DNA of 64,000 bases from JASTVH01 sp042862465 (lineage in GTDB: Bacteria > Pseudomonadota > Gammaproteobacteria > Pseudomonadales > Oleiphilaceae): NCBI GenBank assembly GCA_042862465.1, contig JASTVH010000001.1, forward strand, positions 558,001-622,000, read 5' to 3'. Both the position numbers and the translations under genes were made by a program. The number at the start of each line of letters is the position of its first letter. Position 1 is the stretch's first letter. Below are positions 46,454 through 56,900 of this stretch, piece by piece. The notes under the pieces were generated by a model. The model ran no database searches. It was not told the DNA's origin and saw only the letters and a list, made by a program, of their open reading frames with translations.

Positions 46454-46684
46454 GATGAAGTAACCCTATACCCTGACGATTTCCAGTTCGGAATAAATGC
46501 AATCCAAAAATCGGGCCGATTCCATATATTCCGCTTGTATTGCTATATTTGCCGATACATATAGAAAGTACAACGTTATGGGTTGCACTACACCGATGCA
46601 GATCAAATAACTCTGCGCTTTAAAGGTGCGTATCGGGCCTTTAGACCGGGAGAATTGTATCAGAAATGAGCAGCCGCTTCGGGA

Positions 46685-47101
46685 TCAGGACGTGGGTGTT
46701 TCTGGTTTTCCGGTGCGACGCCGGGCCAGTTCCAGCTTTCGGTCCAGAACATCGCGTATTCTGCGAAGTTGGGGCGCACCCGGAAGACGGGATTGTTCCA
46801 GTGGCTCTTTGAAGACTAGCGTATAGAAAAAGTTGCTGCAGTATTTTTCCGTGTCTGAAACCTGCGCGGTGATGCCTTCGGCGGAGAGATCCTCGAACGG
46901 CATGCTGAGGGAGAAATCGAGCGCCAGTTCTTCGCCGGGCTTGAAACTCTCATCGGTTTTTACAACGCAAACCTCGTCCGTTAAGGCGAACACCCGTACG
47001 TCAACCGCTTCGCGCTTGAACAGGCCCCGTCGCTTCACGAAGCGGGCCTTCAGATCCGGCAGCGGTATGCGGGGATTGATGTTGGTGTTTATCATTTCCA
47101 T
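46685..47101 (-). CDS. PilZ-like hypothetical protein
   Basis: A 138-residue protein. The overall strand order (VDVRVFALTDEVCVVKTDESFKPG, LALDFSLSMPFEDLSAEGI, FFYTLVFKEPLEQSR) resembles PilZ-fold proteins with DxSAxG-like DLSAEG, but a clear RxxxR arm is missing apart from FVKRRGLFKR. It may be a PilZ variant that does not bind c-di-GMP. The start could be 47101 or the ATG at 47095. Confidence 0.6.
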   Translation of the reverse strand: MEMINTNINPRIPLPDLKARFVKRRGLFKREAVDVRVFALTDEVCVVKTDESFKPGEELALDFSLSMPFEDLSAEGITAQVSDTEKYCSNFFYTLVFKEPLEQSRLPGAPQLRRIRDVLDRKLELARRRTGKPETPTS

Positions 47102-47250
47102 GTGCAGTACGTTCTAGCCACTAACCCTTTTCACCCCAAAATCAGGGTGGGCGCCTGAATGCGCGATCCCTACAGAGTGACGACACTCTTAATATCAGGT
47201 TAGACGCTGTCCAAGAAAGCGCCAATTATGCGGGATTTTGGCGGCTGTTG

Positions 47251-48156
47251 CTAACAGCTCTCGGTCAGAAGGCATTCATGTTCCGGCGTTTCAACCTGAA
47301 GTGTGGCATGACCGATGCCATATTGCTCTGCCAATGTCTGGTTGATTTGGGCCAACCACTGCTTTTCGAATGTATGTTCGGGATCCACCACCAGGTGGGC
47401 CGTCAGCGCCACATCCTGGGTGCTCAGTGCCCAGATGTGCAGGTCGTGCACATCCGTTACACCATCCACTGATTGAAGGTACTCATTGACCGCGCTGATA
47501 TCCACATGGCTGGGAACGGCATCCAGTGACAGGTTGAGTGATTCGCGAAACAGTGACCAGGTGCCCCAGAAAATCACCGCCACGATCACCAGGCTCATGG
47601 CCGGGTCGAGCCAGTACCAGCCAGTGTAGTAGATGCCCACACCCGCGAGCACGACGCCCAGGGAGACGGCGGCATCCGCGGCCATGTGAAGGAAGGCGCC
47701 CCGGACATTGAGGTCATTGTGCTGATCCTTGACGAACAGCAGCGCCGTGGCCGTGTTGATAATCACACCGATGGCCGCCACCACCATGACGACGGTGCCG
47801 GGAATGGGGGCGGGGGAGAACATGCGATGCACAGCCTCCCAGGCAATGATGCCAATGGCGCCAAGCAGCAGGAGAGAGCTGGCGAGAGCGGCCAGCACCG
47901 TACCGCGCCGGAAGCCATAGGTGTGCCGGAAGGTGGCGGATTTCTGGGCCATCAAGGCGGCCGCCCAGGCCAGCACCAGGCTCAGTACGTCACTGAAATT
48001 GTGGCCGGCATCCGCGAGCAGGGCCATGGAGTTGGCCCACAGCCCATAACCCGTTTCGATTCCCACGTAGACCAGATTCAGCCCCACGCCGATGGCGAAC
48101 GCCTTGTTCAGCGACGGTTGATGGCTGTGATCGTGATGGTGGTGATGATGGCCCAT
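47251..48156 (-). CDS. Cation diffusion facilitator (CDF) metal exporter
   Basis: A 301-residue inner-membrane exporter starting MGHHHHHHDHSHQ at 48156 (GAGAGGAC upstream). Six helices carry the CDF metal sites (LLADAGHNFSDVLSL, FLHMAADAAVSLG), and the C-terminal domain has DVHDLHIWALS and HATLQVE. The native His-rich N-terminus is common in Zn2+-exporting ZitB/CzcD relatives. Likely exports Zn2+ or Co2+. Confidence 0.92.
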   Translation of the reverse strand: MGHHHHHHDHSHQPSLNKAFAIGVGLNLVYVGIETGYGLWANSMALLADAGHNFSDVLSLVLAWAAALMAQKSATFRHTYGFRRGTVLAALASSLLLLGAIGIIAWEAVHRMFSPAPIPGTVVMVVAAIGVIINTATALLFVKDQHNDLNVRGAFLHMAADAAVSLGVVLAGVGIYYTGWYWLDPAMSLVIVAVIFWGTWSLFRESLNLSLDAVPSHVDISAVNEYLQSVDGVTDVHDLHIWALSTQDVALTAHLVVDPEHTFEKQWLAQINQTLAEQYGIGHATLQVETPEHECLLTESC

Positions 48157-48224
48157 GGTTGTCCTCTCGCCTGAATTGTCACCCCATTGCAAAGGCTACA
48201 ACCACTACAGGGTCAAGCCCCGCT

Positions 48225-49760
48225 TCAGTCCGACGTCTTATTGGCCCACTCCAGCCGGTACAGATCCTTGCGCCGGTGCTTGAGGTTGGTCACCGAGCCT
48301 TCGTTCCGGATCAGCTTCAGTTTGTCCAGATCGAGGTCCGAGAACATGATCATCTCGGTGTTGGGCGTGGACTCGGACATGACGGCATCGTGCGGGAATG
48401 CAAAATCAGAGGGCGAAAACACCGCGGACTGGGCGTATTGCACGTCGAGGTTTTCCACCTTGGGCAGGTTACCGACGCTGCCGGTGATCACCACATAGCA
48501 CTCGTTCTCAATGGCCCGGGCGGCAGCACAGTTGCGGACCCGGAGGTAGCCATTCTTGGTATCGACCCAGAACGGCACGAACAGCAGGTCGACCTCCTGG
48601 TCGGCGGCCAGTCGTCCCAACTCGGGGAATTCGATGTCGTAGCAGATCATGATGGCCACACGCCCGGCATCAGTATCGAACACCTCCAGGCGGTCGCCTC
48701 CTTCAATGACCCAGTCGCGAATTTCGTGGGGTGTGATGTGCAGTTTTCGCTGTTCGTCCACCGAGCCGTCGCGGTGACAGAGGTAAGACACGTTATAGAG
48801 CCGGTCGCCTTCCTGGAGCGGCATGGAGCCGGTGATGATATTGATGTTGTAGCTAACCGCCATCTGCGACATCTGTTCCCGGAACCGATCGGTAAAGCCG
48901 GCCAGAAAACGGATGGCCTTGGTCTGGTCCAGCTGGTCAGTGAGCCCCATCAGTGGCGCATTAAAGAACTCCGGAAAAATGGCGAAGTCGCTTTTGTAGT
49001 CGGACAGGGCATCGACGAAGTATTCCACCTGTTCCAGCACTTCCTCCACCGAGTGGAATTCACGCATCTGCCACTGCACCGCGCCCAGCCGGATCTGCGT
49101 TTTGCGGTAATCCTCCAGTGTGGTGGGCGGGGTATAGAGGATGTTGTTCCATTCCAGCAGAGTGGCGAAGCCGCGGGATTTCTCGTCTTCCGGCAAATAG
49201 CGGCGCAGCAGGCGCTTGACCTGGAAATCGTTGGAAAGCTGGAAGCTGAGAATCGGGTCATAGATCTCCTTGCGATCCACCTTCTCGATATACTCGGTGG
49301 GCGTGAGATCTCCGGCGTATTTGCCGTAATTGGGAATGCGGCCGCCAGCCAGTATCGCCCGCAGGTTGAGGTTGCGGCACATTTCCTTGCGGGCTTCATA
49401 TAGCCGGCGGCCCAGGCGGTAGCCGCGGTATTCCGGGTGGATGAACACATCCAGGCCGTACAGGCAATCGCCGTCATTGTTGTGCCAGATCTTCTGGTTC
49501 TTGAGGATCAAATCGTCATAGGTGTGGGGGTTGCTGAAGCGGTCGTATTTAACACAGACCGTCAGCGCCACCGCCACCAGCGTTCCCTTGTCTTCAATGC
49601 AGATCTGGCCGTCCGGGAATTCCCGGATCAGGTGCTCGATCGTGCTGCGAGGCCAGGCGCCGCCGATATCGTCGTAAACGTCATCCATCAGCCGCTTGAG
49701 CTGTGGGTAGTCCTTCGCTTCGAGGTTGCGTAGATTCAGTTGCAACTCTTCATTCGGCAT
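48225..49760 (-). CDS. GNAT-nitrilase fusion protein
   Basis: A 511-residue two-domain protein. The N-terminal GNAT (about 5-160) shows DVFIHPEYRGYRLGRRLYEARKEM. The C-terminal carbon-nitrogen hydrolase (about 222-500) has the nitrilase triad Glu264 (FPEFF), Lys339 (RKLHITPHE) and Cys373 (MICYDIEFPE). This fusion family is widespread but its amide or nitrile substrate is unknown. Stand-alone gene. Confidence 0.92.
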   Translation of the reverse strand: MPNEELQLNLRNLEAKDYPQLKRLMDDVYDDIGGAWPRSTIEHLIREFPDGQICIEDKGTLVAVALTVCVKYDRFSNPHTYDDLILKNQKIWHNNDGDCLYGLDVFIHPEYRGYRLGRRLYEARKEMCRNLNLRAILAGGRIPNYGKYAGDLTPTEYIEKVDRKEIYDPILSFQLSNDFQVKRLLRRYLPEDEKSRGFATLLEWNNILYTPPTTLEDYRKTQIRLGAVQWQMREFHSVEEVLEQVEYFVDALSDYKSDFAIFPEFFNAPLMGLTDQLDQTKAIRFLAGFTDRFREQMSQMAVSYNINIITGSMPLQEGDRLYNVSYLCHRDGSVDEQRKLHITPHEIRDWVIEGGDRLEVFDTDAGRVAIMICYDIEFPELGRLAADQEVDLLFVPFWVDTKNGYLRVRNCAAARAIENECYVVITGSVGNLPKVENLDVQYAQSAVFSPSDFAFPHDAVMSESTPNTEMIMFSDLDLDKLKLIRNEGSVTNLKHRRKDLYRLEWANKTSD

Positions 49761-49885
49761 AAGACGCCACTCTCCCTTTTCGGTGCTTCAGTTTCAGTAG
49801 AGTACCAGATGATGGCCGTTGTGGATCAGGCTGTGGCGTGTTTTTGGACTATGCTAAAACCAAAAGAACAGAAGGAGGAAGCGCT

Positions 49886-51778
49886 GTGTTCGGACGTTTG
49901 GGGTTTGGCCAGAAATTACTCCTGGCTGTCGGATGCCTGCTGGTCCTCGTTATGGGAACCTACGGCGTCATCAATCAGTGGCGTTTTGCCAACGCCGAAG
50001 AGGCCGGTCTTGAGTCCCTCAAGAGCGATGTCGTTGCCCAGAGTACGACCGGTATTTCCGAATGGCTTAACACGCGGATGCAGATGACCACCGGTAGCGC
50101 CGCGGCCCTGAACGGAGCAGGGGATATTGAACAGGTCAGGGCGATCCTGTCGGCGGCCAAGGAAGGCGGTGGTTTCCGCGATTTCTATGTGGGCACCACC
50201 GATGGGCAGATGATCATGGCGACGGAAGCCGATGGCGCTGACCTGCCCTCTGATTACGACCCGCGGCAGCGACCCTGGTATAAGCTGGCCCAACAGAAAA
50301 ACCGCCCCGTCTACACCGAACCCTATGCTGATGCCTCAACCGGTGATGTCATTCTGACCGTAGCCGCGCCGGTTAAGAACGGTGGTTTTAGTGGCGTGGT
50401 GGCCGGGGACGTGGGGCTTGGTGCCATTAACAGCGTGCTCGAGCCCGTGACCTTGGCCGACTCCGGTTACGCCATGCTGATCAATGCCAACGGGACGATT
50501 CTTTTCCACCCGGACAAGAACAGGATTGGCAAGGATGTCCAGGAGATGCTGGGCAAGCGGCCATCACTTGATGGCCAGCCCTTGATGGTGACTCTGGAGG
50601 ATGTGCCCCACAGCATCTCGTTTCATGCCCTGGATGATGCGCGCAACATTGAGTGGTATCTCGGGCTGGTTGTGGACCGGGACAAGGCCACGGCGGACCT
50701 GAGAGCCGCCCGATGGAGCGGTTTTATCATCACTCTGGTTGGCGTGGTGATCGCCCTGATCCTGTTGCATCTGGTGCTGCGATTCCTGATGCAGCCGGTG
50801 CGGCAGATCAACCATGCCATGGACGAAATTGCCAGTGGCGAGGCGGACCTCACGCAGCGCCTGCCGATCCAGAGCCAGGATGAGTTCGGGCAGTTGGCCG
50901 ATGCCTTTAATCGCTTCGTCTCCAACATCCAGAGCGTGGTGAAGGAATCCCAGGAAAGTGCGGAAGAGCTGAAAGCCCACGTCACCTCCCTCAAGGCTGC
51001 AGCCAGCGACAGCCGCTCCAGCGTGGACAAGCAGCGCACCGAGATCGACATGGTCGCGACTGCGATCAACGAGATGTCCGCGGCCGCGGGTGAGATCGCC
51101 CAGAATGCCCAGTTGACCGCAGATTCAGCCAACGATGCCGACAAAGACAGCAAAACCACACTGGAGACAGTCGCCGCTTCCAAGGATGCGGTTTCCCGCC
51201 TGGCAAGCGAGATCGGCCAGGCTGCGGATGTGATTGAGGAATTGGGTAAGGACGTCAGCAACATCACCACGGTGCTGGAGGTCATTCAGGGCATTGCCGA
51301 GCAGACCAACCTGCTGGCTCTCAACGCGGCAATCGAAGCGGCACGTGCCGGGGAGGCAGGCCGAGGTTTTGCTGTGGTCGCCGATGAGGTGAGGGGGTTG
51401 GCTAAGCGCACCCAGGACAGCACCGAAGAGATCAACAACATGATCGAGCGCTTGCAGAAAGGGGCCGAGAACGCGGTGAAGGTGATGCAGGAATCGCGGG
51501 CGGTCAGCAACATCAGCATGGAAAAAGCGCAGGATTCCATGGAGTCGCTCAATCGCATCGCCGAGGCCATCACACGCATTAGCACAATGACTACCCAGAT
51601 CGCCACCGCTTCGGAAGAGCAGACATCGGTGGTGGATGAGCTGAACAGCTCGATCACCCGGATCTCTGACGAAGGGCAGGAAACCGCTCGCACCGCAACC
51701 GAGAATGATCGCTTGAGTGACGAGATTGCCGATGTCAGCTCAACGTTGCATGAAAAGGTGAGGCGTTTCCGGGTATAA
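49886..51778 (+). CDS. dCache methyl-accepting chemotaxis protein
   Basis: A 630-residue receptor begun at the GTG at 49886 (GGAGG upstream). One helix (about 10-28), a periplasmic dCache domain (about 35-265; YDPRQRPWYKLAQQ, TLADSGYAMLINANGTILFHPD), a second helix (about 275-300), HAMP and the signalling domain with EQTNLLALNAAIEAARAGE. dCache domains usually bind amino acids or other small metabolites. The end (HEKVRRFRV) lacks a CheR-tethering pentapeptide. Confidence 0.93.
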   Translation: MFGRLGFGQKLLLAVGCLLVLVMGTYGVINQWRFANAEEAGLESLKSDVVAQSTTGISEWLNTRMQMTTGSAAALNGAGDIEQVRAILSAAKEGGGFRDFYVGTTDGQMIMATEADGADLPSDYDPRQRPWYKLAQQKNRPVYTEPYADASTGDVILTVAAPVKNGGFSGVVAGDVGLGAINSVLEPVTLADSGYAMLINANGTILFHPDKNRIGKDVQEMLGKRPSLDGQPLMVTLEDVPHSISFHALDDARNIEWYLGLVVDRDKATADLRAARWSGFIITLVGVVIALILLHLVLRFLMQPVRQINHAMDEIASGEADLTQRLPIQSQDEFGQLADAFNRFVSNIQSVVKESQESAEELKAHVTSLKAAASDSRSSVDKQRTEIDMVATAINEMSAAAGEIAQNAQLTADSANDADKDSKTTLETVAASKDAVSRLASEIGQAADVIEELGKDVSNITTVLEVIQGIAEQTNLLALNAAIEAARAGEAGRGFAVVADEVRGLAKRTQDSTEEINNMIERLQKGAENAVKVMQESRAVSNISMEKAQDSMESLNRIAEAITRISTMTTQIATASEEQTSVVDELNSSITRISDEGQETARTATENDRLSDEIADVSSTLHEKVRRFRV

Positions 51779-51833
51779 AGGTTGGTGGGCGCCCACTGAA
51801 CTCTCCTGATTTCGGCAGTGAGCGTTTCACGTT

Positions 51834-51979
51834 TGACGTTGGACGTTTCATGTAAAAACCGAATGGCTTGGTGGGTAGTCCAGCCTGTTTTTTAGGCTTT
51901 CTCCCGCCACTCCCGCGAAGGCGGAGGTGACGGGGTGCAGTCTGCAATTGACGTTGAACACTGAATGCGTCCAACGTCA
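51834..51979. repeat. Inverted repeat and REP-like element at the tetR 3' end
   Basis: TGACGTTGGACG (51834-51845) recurs inverted as CGTCCAACGTCA (51968-51979). Between them are a CTCCCGCGAAGGCGGAG-type palindromic core (around 51908-51925) and an AGCCT/AGGCT hairpin with Ts (51882-51900) that may terminate the chemoreceptor gene. The right arm supplies the tetR stop codon. This looks like a small non-coding repeat. Confidence 0.55.
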
Positions 51980-52630
51980 TTCCCGATCCGGATTGTAATC
52001 CCACGCCTTGAGAAACCGCGTCACCACCAGGTCCGCCAGCCGATCACGGCGGGCCTCATCCCATTCCACCGTCCGATTCATCAATTGCTCCATATGGTGG
52101 TCCCCTTGTAAGGCACCAAAGAACAGGCAGGTCTCCGTGTCCGGATCATCCATGGACAGGATGCCGCGGCTGGCCCAGTAGCCCAGGCGGTGGGCGAGGG
52201 CGCGCTGGGTCTTTTGTGGACCGCTGCGCCAGAAAAGGTCCACGGTTTCCGGATTGCGGGCACTTTCGGCGATCAGGATCCGAAACATGGCCACCACCTC
52301 GGGATCACTGCTCAGATCCAGGAACTGCCGCGCCACCGCTCGCAGCGCGTCGGGCACGTGACTGTGCTCATCAACCAGCTGCGAATCCAGCCCATACAGC
52401 TCCAGCTTGTAGGCAATGACCGCTTCGTAGAGTGCCTCCTTGCTGCCGAAGTGGGAATAAACCGTCTGCTTGGACACCCCCGCTTCCTTGGCGACATCCC
52501 CCATGGTGGTGTCTTCCACTCCTTGCTTGAGAAAGAGTGCGGCGGCGGAACCCAGAATGGCAAAGCGTTTTTCGCGGCTCTTGGGTCGCCCGGCACCGGC
52601 TCGTGTTGGTGTCACGGAATTATTTGTCAT
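51977..52630 (-). CDS. TetR/AcrR-type regulator of the divergent RND operon
   Basis: A 217-residue repressor. The N-terminal helix-turn-helix reads TTMGDVAKEAGVSKQTVYSHF. The C-terminal ligand domain (about 90-210) is variable, as usual. It is divergent from the MFP-RND-flavoprotein operon, with a 26 bp palindrome between them. Its last codons sit inside the inverted repeat at 51968-51979, so the C-terminus may have been shaped by that element. Confidence 0.9.
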   Translation of the reverse strand: MTNNSVTPTRAGAGRPKSREKRFAILGSAAALFLKQGVEDTTMGDVAKEAGVSKQTVYSHFGSKEALYEAVIAYKLELYGLDSQLVDEHSHVPDALRAVARQFLDLSSDPEVVAMFRILIAESARNPETVDLFWRSGPQKTQRALAHRLGYWASRGILSMDDPDTETCLFFGALQGDHHMEQLMNRTVEWDEARRDRLADLVVTRFLKAWDYNPDRE

Positions 52631-52661
52631 TTAAAACTAGACCGACGGGTTTGATAATGAT

Positions 52662-52687
52662 TATAGTGGACTCGTGAGTCCAGTATA
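52662..52687. promoter_or_regulatory. Probable TetR operator
   Basis: Arms TGGACTC (52667-52673) and GAGTCCA (52676-52682) are perfect inverted copies around GT, extended by TATA on both sides after one mismatch. It lies between the divergent tetR and RND operon starts (32 and 28 bp away), the usual position for an autoregulated TetR operator. Confidence 0.72.
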
Positions 52688-52714
52688 GCAGTTATTCAGG
52701 ATCGGTGATAAGCC

Positions 52715-53890
52715 ATGGAGAAGAACATGTACATAGCGCTGGAAAGGCATATCCCGGGCGCGGCCAGGAAGTTGCCCCTGCCTGGACTGGCCAGTTTGAT
52801 CATGCTCGCCCTGCTGGCCGGGTGTGGAGAATCGGAGAAGGCTGTCTCGGAAAACGCGCAACCGGCCATGCCCGTGGTCGTCCAGAAACTGGAAGCGGTG
52901 GATCACTATACGGTAGATCGTGAATTCAGTGGCCGGATTGAATCCACAAGGCAAAGTGCCCTGGCGTTTGAGTTTAGTGGTCGCGTGGAGTCGGTGACCG
53001 TGGACGAGGGTGATCGGGTCAGTCGAGGTCAGTTGCTGGCGCGGCTGGATACCGATTTGCTGCAGGCCGAACAGCGCCAGGCTGACGCCGCGCTGGCGCA
53101 ACGCCGTTCCCAGTTGGCGCTGGCCCGTCAGACGCTCAAGCGATTCAAGCGGCTGCTGCAGGACAACGCGGTCTCCCGTCAGGAGGTGGATGAGGCACAG
53201 GAAAAAGTGCATTCACTCGAGGCCGGAGTTGACCTGGAAAAGGCTCGTCTTCAGACCATCACCACCCGCCTTGAGAAGGCTCGTCTGACGGCACCTTTCA
53301 ATGCCGTGGTGGCCAGGCGCTCGGTGGACGAGGGGGCCGTGGTTGGCCCGCAGCAGCCGGTATTGCAACTGCTGGAATCCGGCCCCCAGGAGGCGCGCAT
53401 TGCGGTAACCGCCGGAGTTGCCGACCGCTTTGACGTGGGGGAGACCCTGGCGCTGACGGTGCGGGGGCAACAACTGCAGTCCCACATCAAGCGAATCCTG
53501 CCGGTGCGGGATGTCCGGACCCATACGGTGGATCTTATTGTGGCCATCGATGCTCCCGAGACGCCCCTGCGGCCTGGCGATCTGGTGTCAGCGCAAGTGC
53601 CCGAAACAATTGAAAACCGGGGCTATTGGCTGCCTTACAGCGCTTTGACCGACGCGACGCGAGGACTGTGGGGCGTCTACAGCGTGGTCAGTGACGATCA
53701 GGGCCAGGAGCAGGTGGCCTTGCGTACCGTGGAAGTACTGCACCAGACCGGGGATCGGGTGTTCGTACGCGGCACCCTGGAAGATGGTGATCGGGTGGTG
53801 GCCAAAGGCACCCATCGGATGGTGCCGGGCCTTGCCGTAGATGTTCAGGACGCCCGTCCGGCCCTTGCGGTTCGCACCCCCCAACCCTGA
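52715..53890 (+). CDS. RND efflux periplasmic adaptor (membrane fusion) lipoprotein
   Basis: A 391-residue adaptor with a lipoprotein signal (LALLAGC). Lipoyl-like half-motifs (FEFSGRVESVTVDEGDRVSRGQ, KARLTAPFNAVVARRSVDEG) flank a helical hairpin (about 100-185), followed by beta-barrel and membrane-proximal domains. It links the RND pump to an outer-membrane channel, which is not encoded here. An ATG at 52727 has a better Shine-Dalgarno (GGAG) than 52715 and may be the true start. The RND gene starts 12 bp downstream. Confidence 0.92.
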   Translation: MEKNMYIALERHIPGAARKLPLPGLASLIMLALLAGCGESEKAVSENAQPAMPVVVQKLEAVDHYTVDREFSGRIESTRQSALAFEFSGRVESVTVDEGDRVSRGQLLARLDTDLLQAEQRQADAALAQRRSQLALARQTLKRFKRLLQDNAVSRQEVDEAQEKVHSLEAGVDLEKARLQTITTRLEKARLTAPFNAVVARRSVDEGAVVGPQQPVLQLLESGPQEARIAVTAGVADRFDVGETLALTVRGQQLQSHIKRILPVRDVRTHTVDLIVAIDAPETPLRPGDLVSAQVPETIENRGYWLPYSALTDATRGLWGVYSVVSDDQGQEQVALRTVEVLHQTGDRVFVRGTLEDGDRVVAKGTHRMVPGLAVDVQDARPALAVRTPQP

Positions 53891-53902
53891 GGAGAATCCG
53901 TC

Positions 53903-56900
53903 ATGGGCACACTGTTCTATCGCAACAGCCACTTGCTGACGCTGGTCATGATCGCCGTCATGGTGGCAGGTGTAACGGCATTGAGCCACCTGCCGCGCAT
54001 TGAGGATCCGCGTATCGATTTGCGCAATCCCACGATTCTGACTGCCTTGCCGGGAGCCTCTGCCGAGCGGGTTGAGGCGCTGGTGACCGAGAAAATAGAG
54101 GAACGCCTGGAGGAAATCCCGGAAATCAACTGGATCAAGTCCAACTCCCGCCCCGGTCTATCCATGATTGTGGTGGAGCTCAATGCCAACATCGACGCCT
54201 CGACCAACCAACAGGTATTCACCAAGATTCGTGACAAGCTGGATGATGTGCGCTCGGAGCTGCCGGAGGATGCGTTGGCGCCCGTGTTCGACGACCTGCG
54301 CGGCGCTTCGGCATTCAGCTATATCCTGGCCCTGAAGTGGGGGGCGAACACGCCTGCCCGACTGAATATTCTCGGCCGTCACGCCGAAGAACTTGCGGAC
54401 CAGCTTCGGCACATCAATGGCACCGATTTTGTGAAAGTCTTCGGTAAACCGGAGGAAGAAATCACAGTGGCCCTGGATCCGGTCAAGCTGGCTTCGCTCG
54501 GGCTGACACCGTCGCAGGTGGTGCGGCGGATTCGGTCTGCGGATGTCAAAGTGCCGGCCGGAACCCTGGAGCAGTCCGGTCAGCGCTTCATCATGGAGGT
54601 CCAGGGGGAACTGGACAGCCTTCAACGCATCGCCCGGATTCCCGTGGCCGGAGGATCGGAGGGGGCGGTGACCTATCTGGGGGATCTGGCCCGTATCGAA
54701 CGCGGCTGGCGGCAGCCCTTGCAGACCCTGGGCTACACGGACCGTCAGCGCGCTCTGTTTGTCGCCGCCCGGGTGGGCAAGGATGCCCGGGTCGATCAAT
54801 GGTCGCAGGCGGTGAAGGATACCATTGCCACCTTCCGCGCCCGGATTGACAGCCGTATTGAGCTGGAAACCCGGTTTGATCAAAGCCTCTATACCCAGAA
54901 ACGATTGCAGGGGCTGGCGTCGAATCTGATGGCTGGCGCCCTGGTGGTGATGGCCGTGGTGTTTTTCAGCATGGGCTGGCGGCCGTCGCTGGTGGTGGGG
55001 CTGGCATTGCCATTGAGTGCCGCAACCGCGCTGTTCGGCCTGTTGGTGTTCAACCAGCAGATCCATCAGATGACGGTGTTCGGTCTCATCATTGCGCTGG
55101 GGCTGCTGATCGACAATGCCATTGTTGTCACCGAGGAAGTGCGCAAGCGCTTACAGGAAGGGATGGCCCCGGGCAAGGCGGTGGCCGAGTCGGTTAAGCA
55201 CCTGTTTGCGCCCCTGTTGGCCTCGACGCTGACCACCATTCTGGGCTTCATGCCGATTTTGCTGCTGACCGGCAATATCGGCGATTTTGTCGGTCCGATT
55301 GCCATCAGTGTCGTGCTCGCCCTGATCGCGTCCTTTGTGCTTTCCATGACAGTGATAGCCGCCCTCGCGGCGCGGTTCGGCCATGTAGCCGACGCTGCAG
55401 AAAGCCGCTGGTGGCAGCGCGGGGTGCAGCCAAAAAGATTGGGGCATTTCTATCATCGGTTGGTCAGCGCTTCCGTTAATCGACCCAAGACAGCTGTGGC
55501 GCTGTGCCTGGCGTTGGCCCTGGCCGGTTTTATGGCGGCCCGGACCCTGCCCAATCAGTTCTTCCCGCCGGCGGATCGGGACCAGTTTCAGGTGGAAATC
55601 TGGATGGCCCCCGGCACCGCCGCGGAAAAGACCGCACAACGGGCAATGGAAGTGGATCAGGTCATTCGTGACACCGTCAGTCCTGCCCATATCGATTGGC
55701 TGACCGGCGCCAGCTTCCCAACCGTCTATTACAACCTCGTTATGAACAAGGACGGGCGGCCGACCTACGCCCAGGGCATCGTGAAGATGCCGGATGTGCA
55801 GCAGGTGACCACGGCAGTTAACAAGCTGCAGGCTACGCTCACACAGCAATTTCCAGATGCCAGAATCGTGGTGCGCGCATTTGGGCAGGGGCCGCCCATC
55901 GATGCCCCGGTCTCGTTTCGCCTGTTCGGCCCCGATCTGGATGTCCTGCGTGCCAAGGGCGAGACATTGCGGCGTGTGATGCATGGTGTGCCCGCAATCA
56001 CTCACACACTGTCCAGCATTAGCGGCGGTGTGCCCAAGCTCGTTCATCACGCTGACGAGGTGCGCGCGGCCCAGGCCGGGCTGACCCTCGCCGATGTGGC
56101 CGGGCAGTTGCAGACCAACCTGGATGGAAGGGTGAGCGGCTCGGTGCTGGAAGGGGTGGAAGAGGTTCCGGTACGGGTGCGCCTGCCGGATCACAACCGC
56201 CAGTCCGTGAACCGCATGGGGGACTGGCAGGTGGTGGCTCCCCAGGCAGGCGGCTGGCTGCCGGCTTCTGCCTTGGGGGAGTTGGCACTGGAGCCCACGG
56301 TGGCGGTGATCACCCATCGCGACGGACAGAGGGTCAATGAAATCCAGGGGTTCACGGAGCAGGGCGCCTTGCCCATTGAGGTCACCAAAACCGTAAAGCA
56401 GCGTCTGGCCGAGGCGGGATTTCACTTGCCGCCCGGTTACCGACTGGAGACAGCCGGGGAGAGTGAGGAGTCGGGTGAGGCCATTGCCAGTCTGGTGGCG
56501 TATGTCCCGGTGTTGATGGTGCTCATGGTGGCTGTGTTGGTCCTGACCTTCCGCAGCTGGCTGCTGGCCGGGTTTATCGGGATCGTGGCCATCGCTTCGG
56601 TGGGACTGGGGCTGCTGTGCCTGTTTGTGGCTGGCTATCCGCTCGGGTTCAATCCCATTCTGGGCAGTGCGGGGCTGATCGGTGTGGCCATCAACGGCAG
56701 CATTGTGGTGCTGGCCGCTTTCCAGGCCAATCCCGCCGCAAGGGCCGGGGATGCTCAGGCGATTGTGAAGGAAACCCTGGGCTCCACGCGGCACATCGTA
56801 TCAACGACCCTGACGACGGTCGGCGGATTCCTGCCGCTGATGTTTTTCACTGAAGGGGATTTCTGGCCCCCACTGGCGGTGGTCATCGCCGGGGGTGTCG

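Noticed and set aside
48120..48156. His6 sequence as cloning-vector contamination
   Set aside because: Flanking sequence is continuous with a complete CDF gene and intergenic DNA of normal composition; no vector motif is present.
55151..56794. 547-codon open frame on the minus strand
   Set aside because: It lies antisense within the RND permease gene, is His/Gln/Pro-rich in a way typical of GC-rich shadow frames and has no domain signature.
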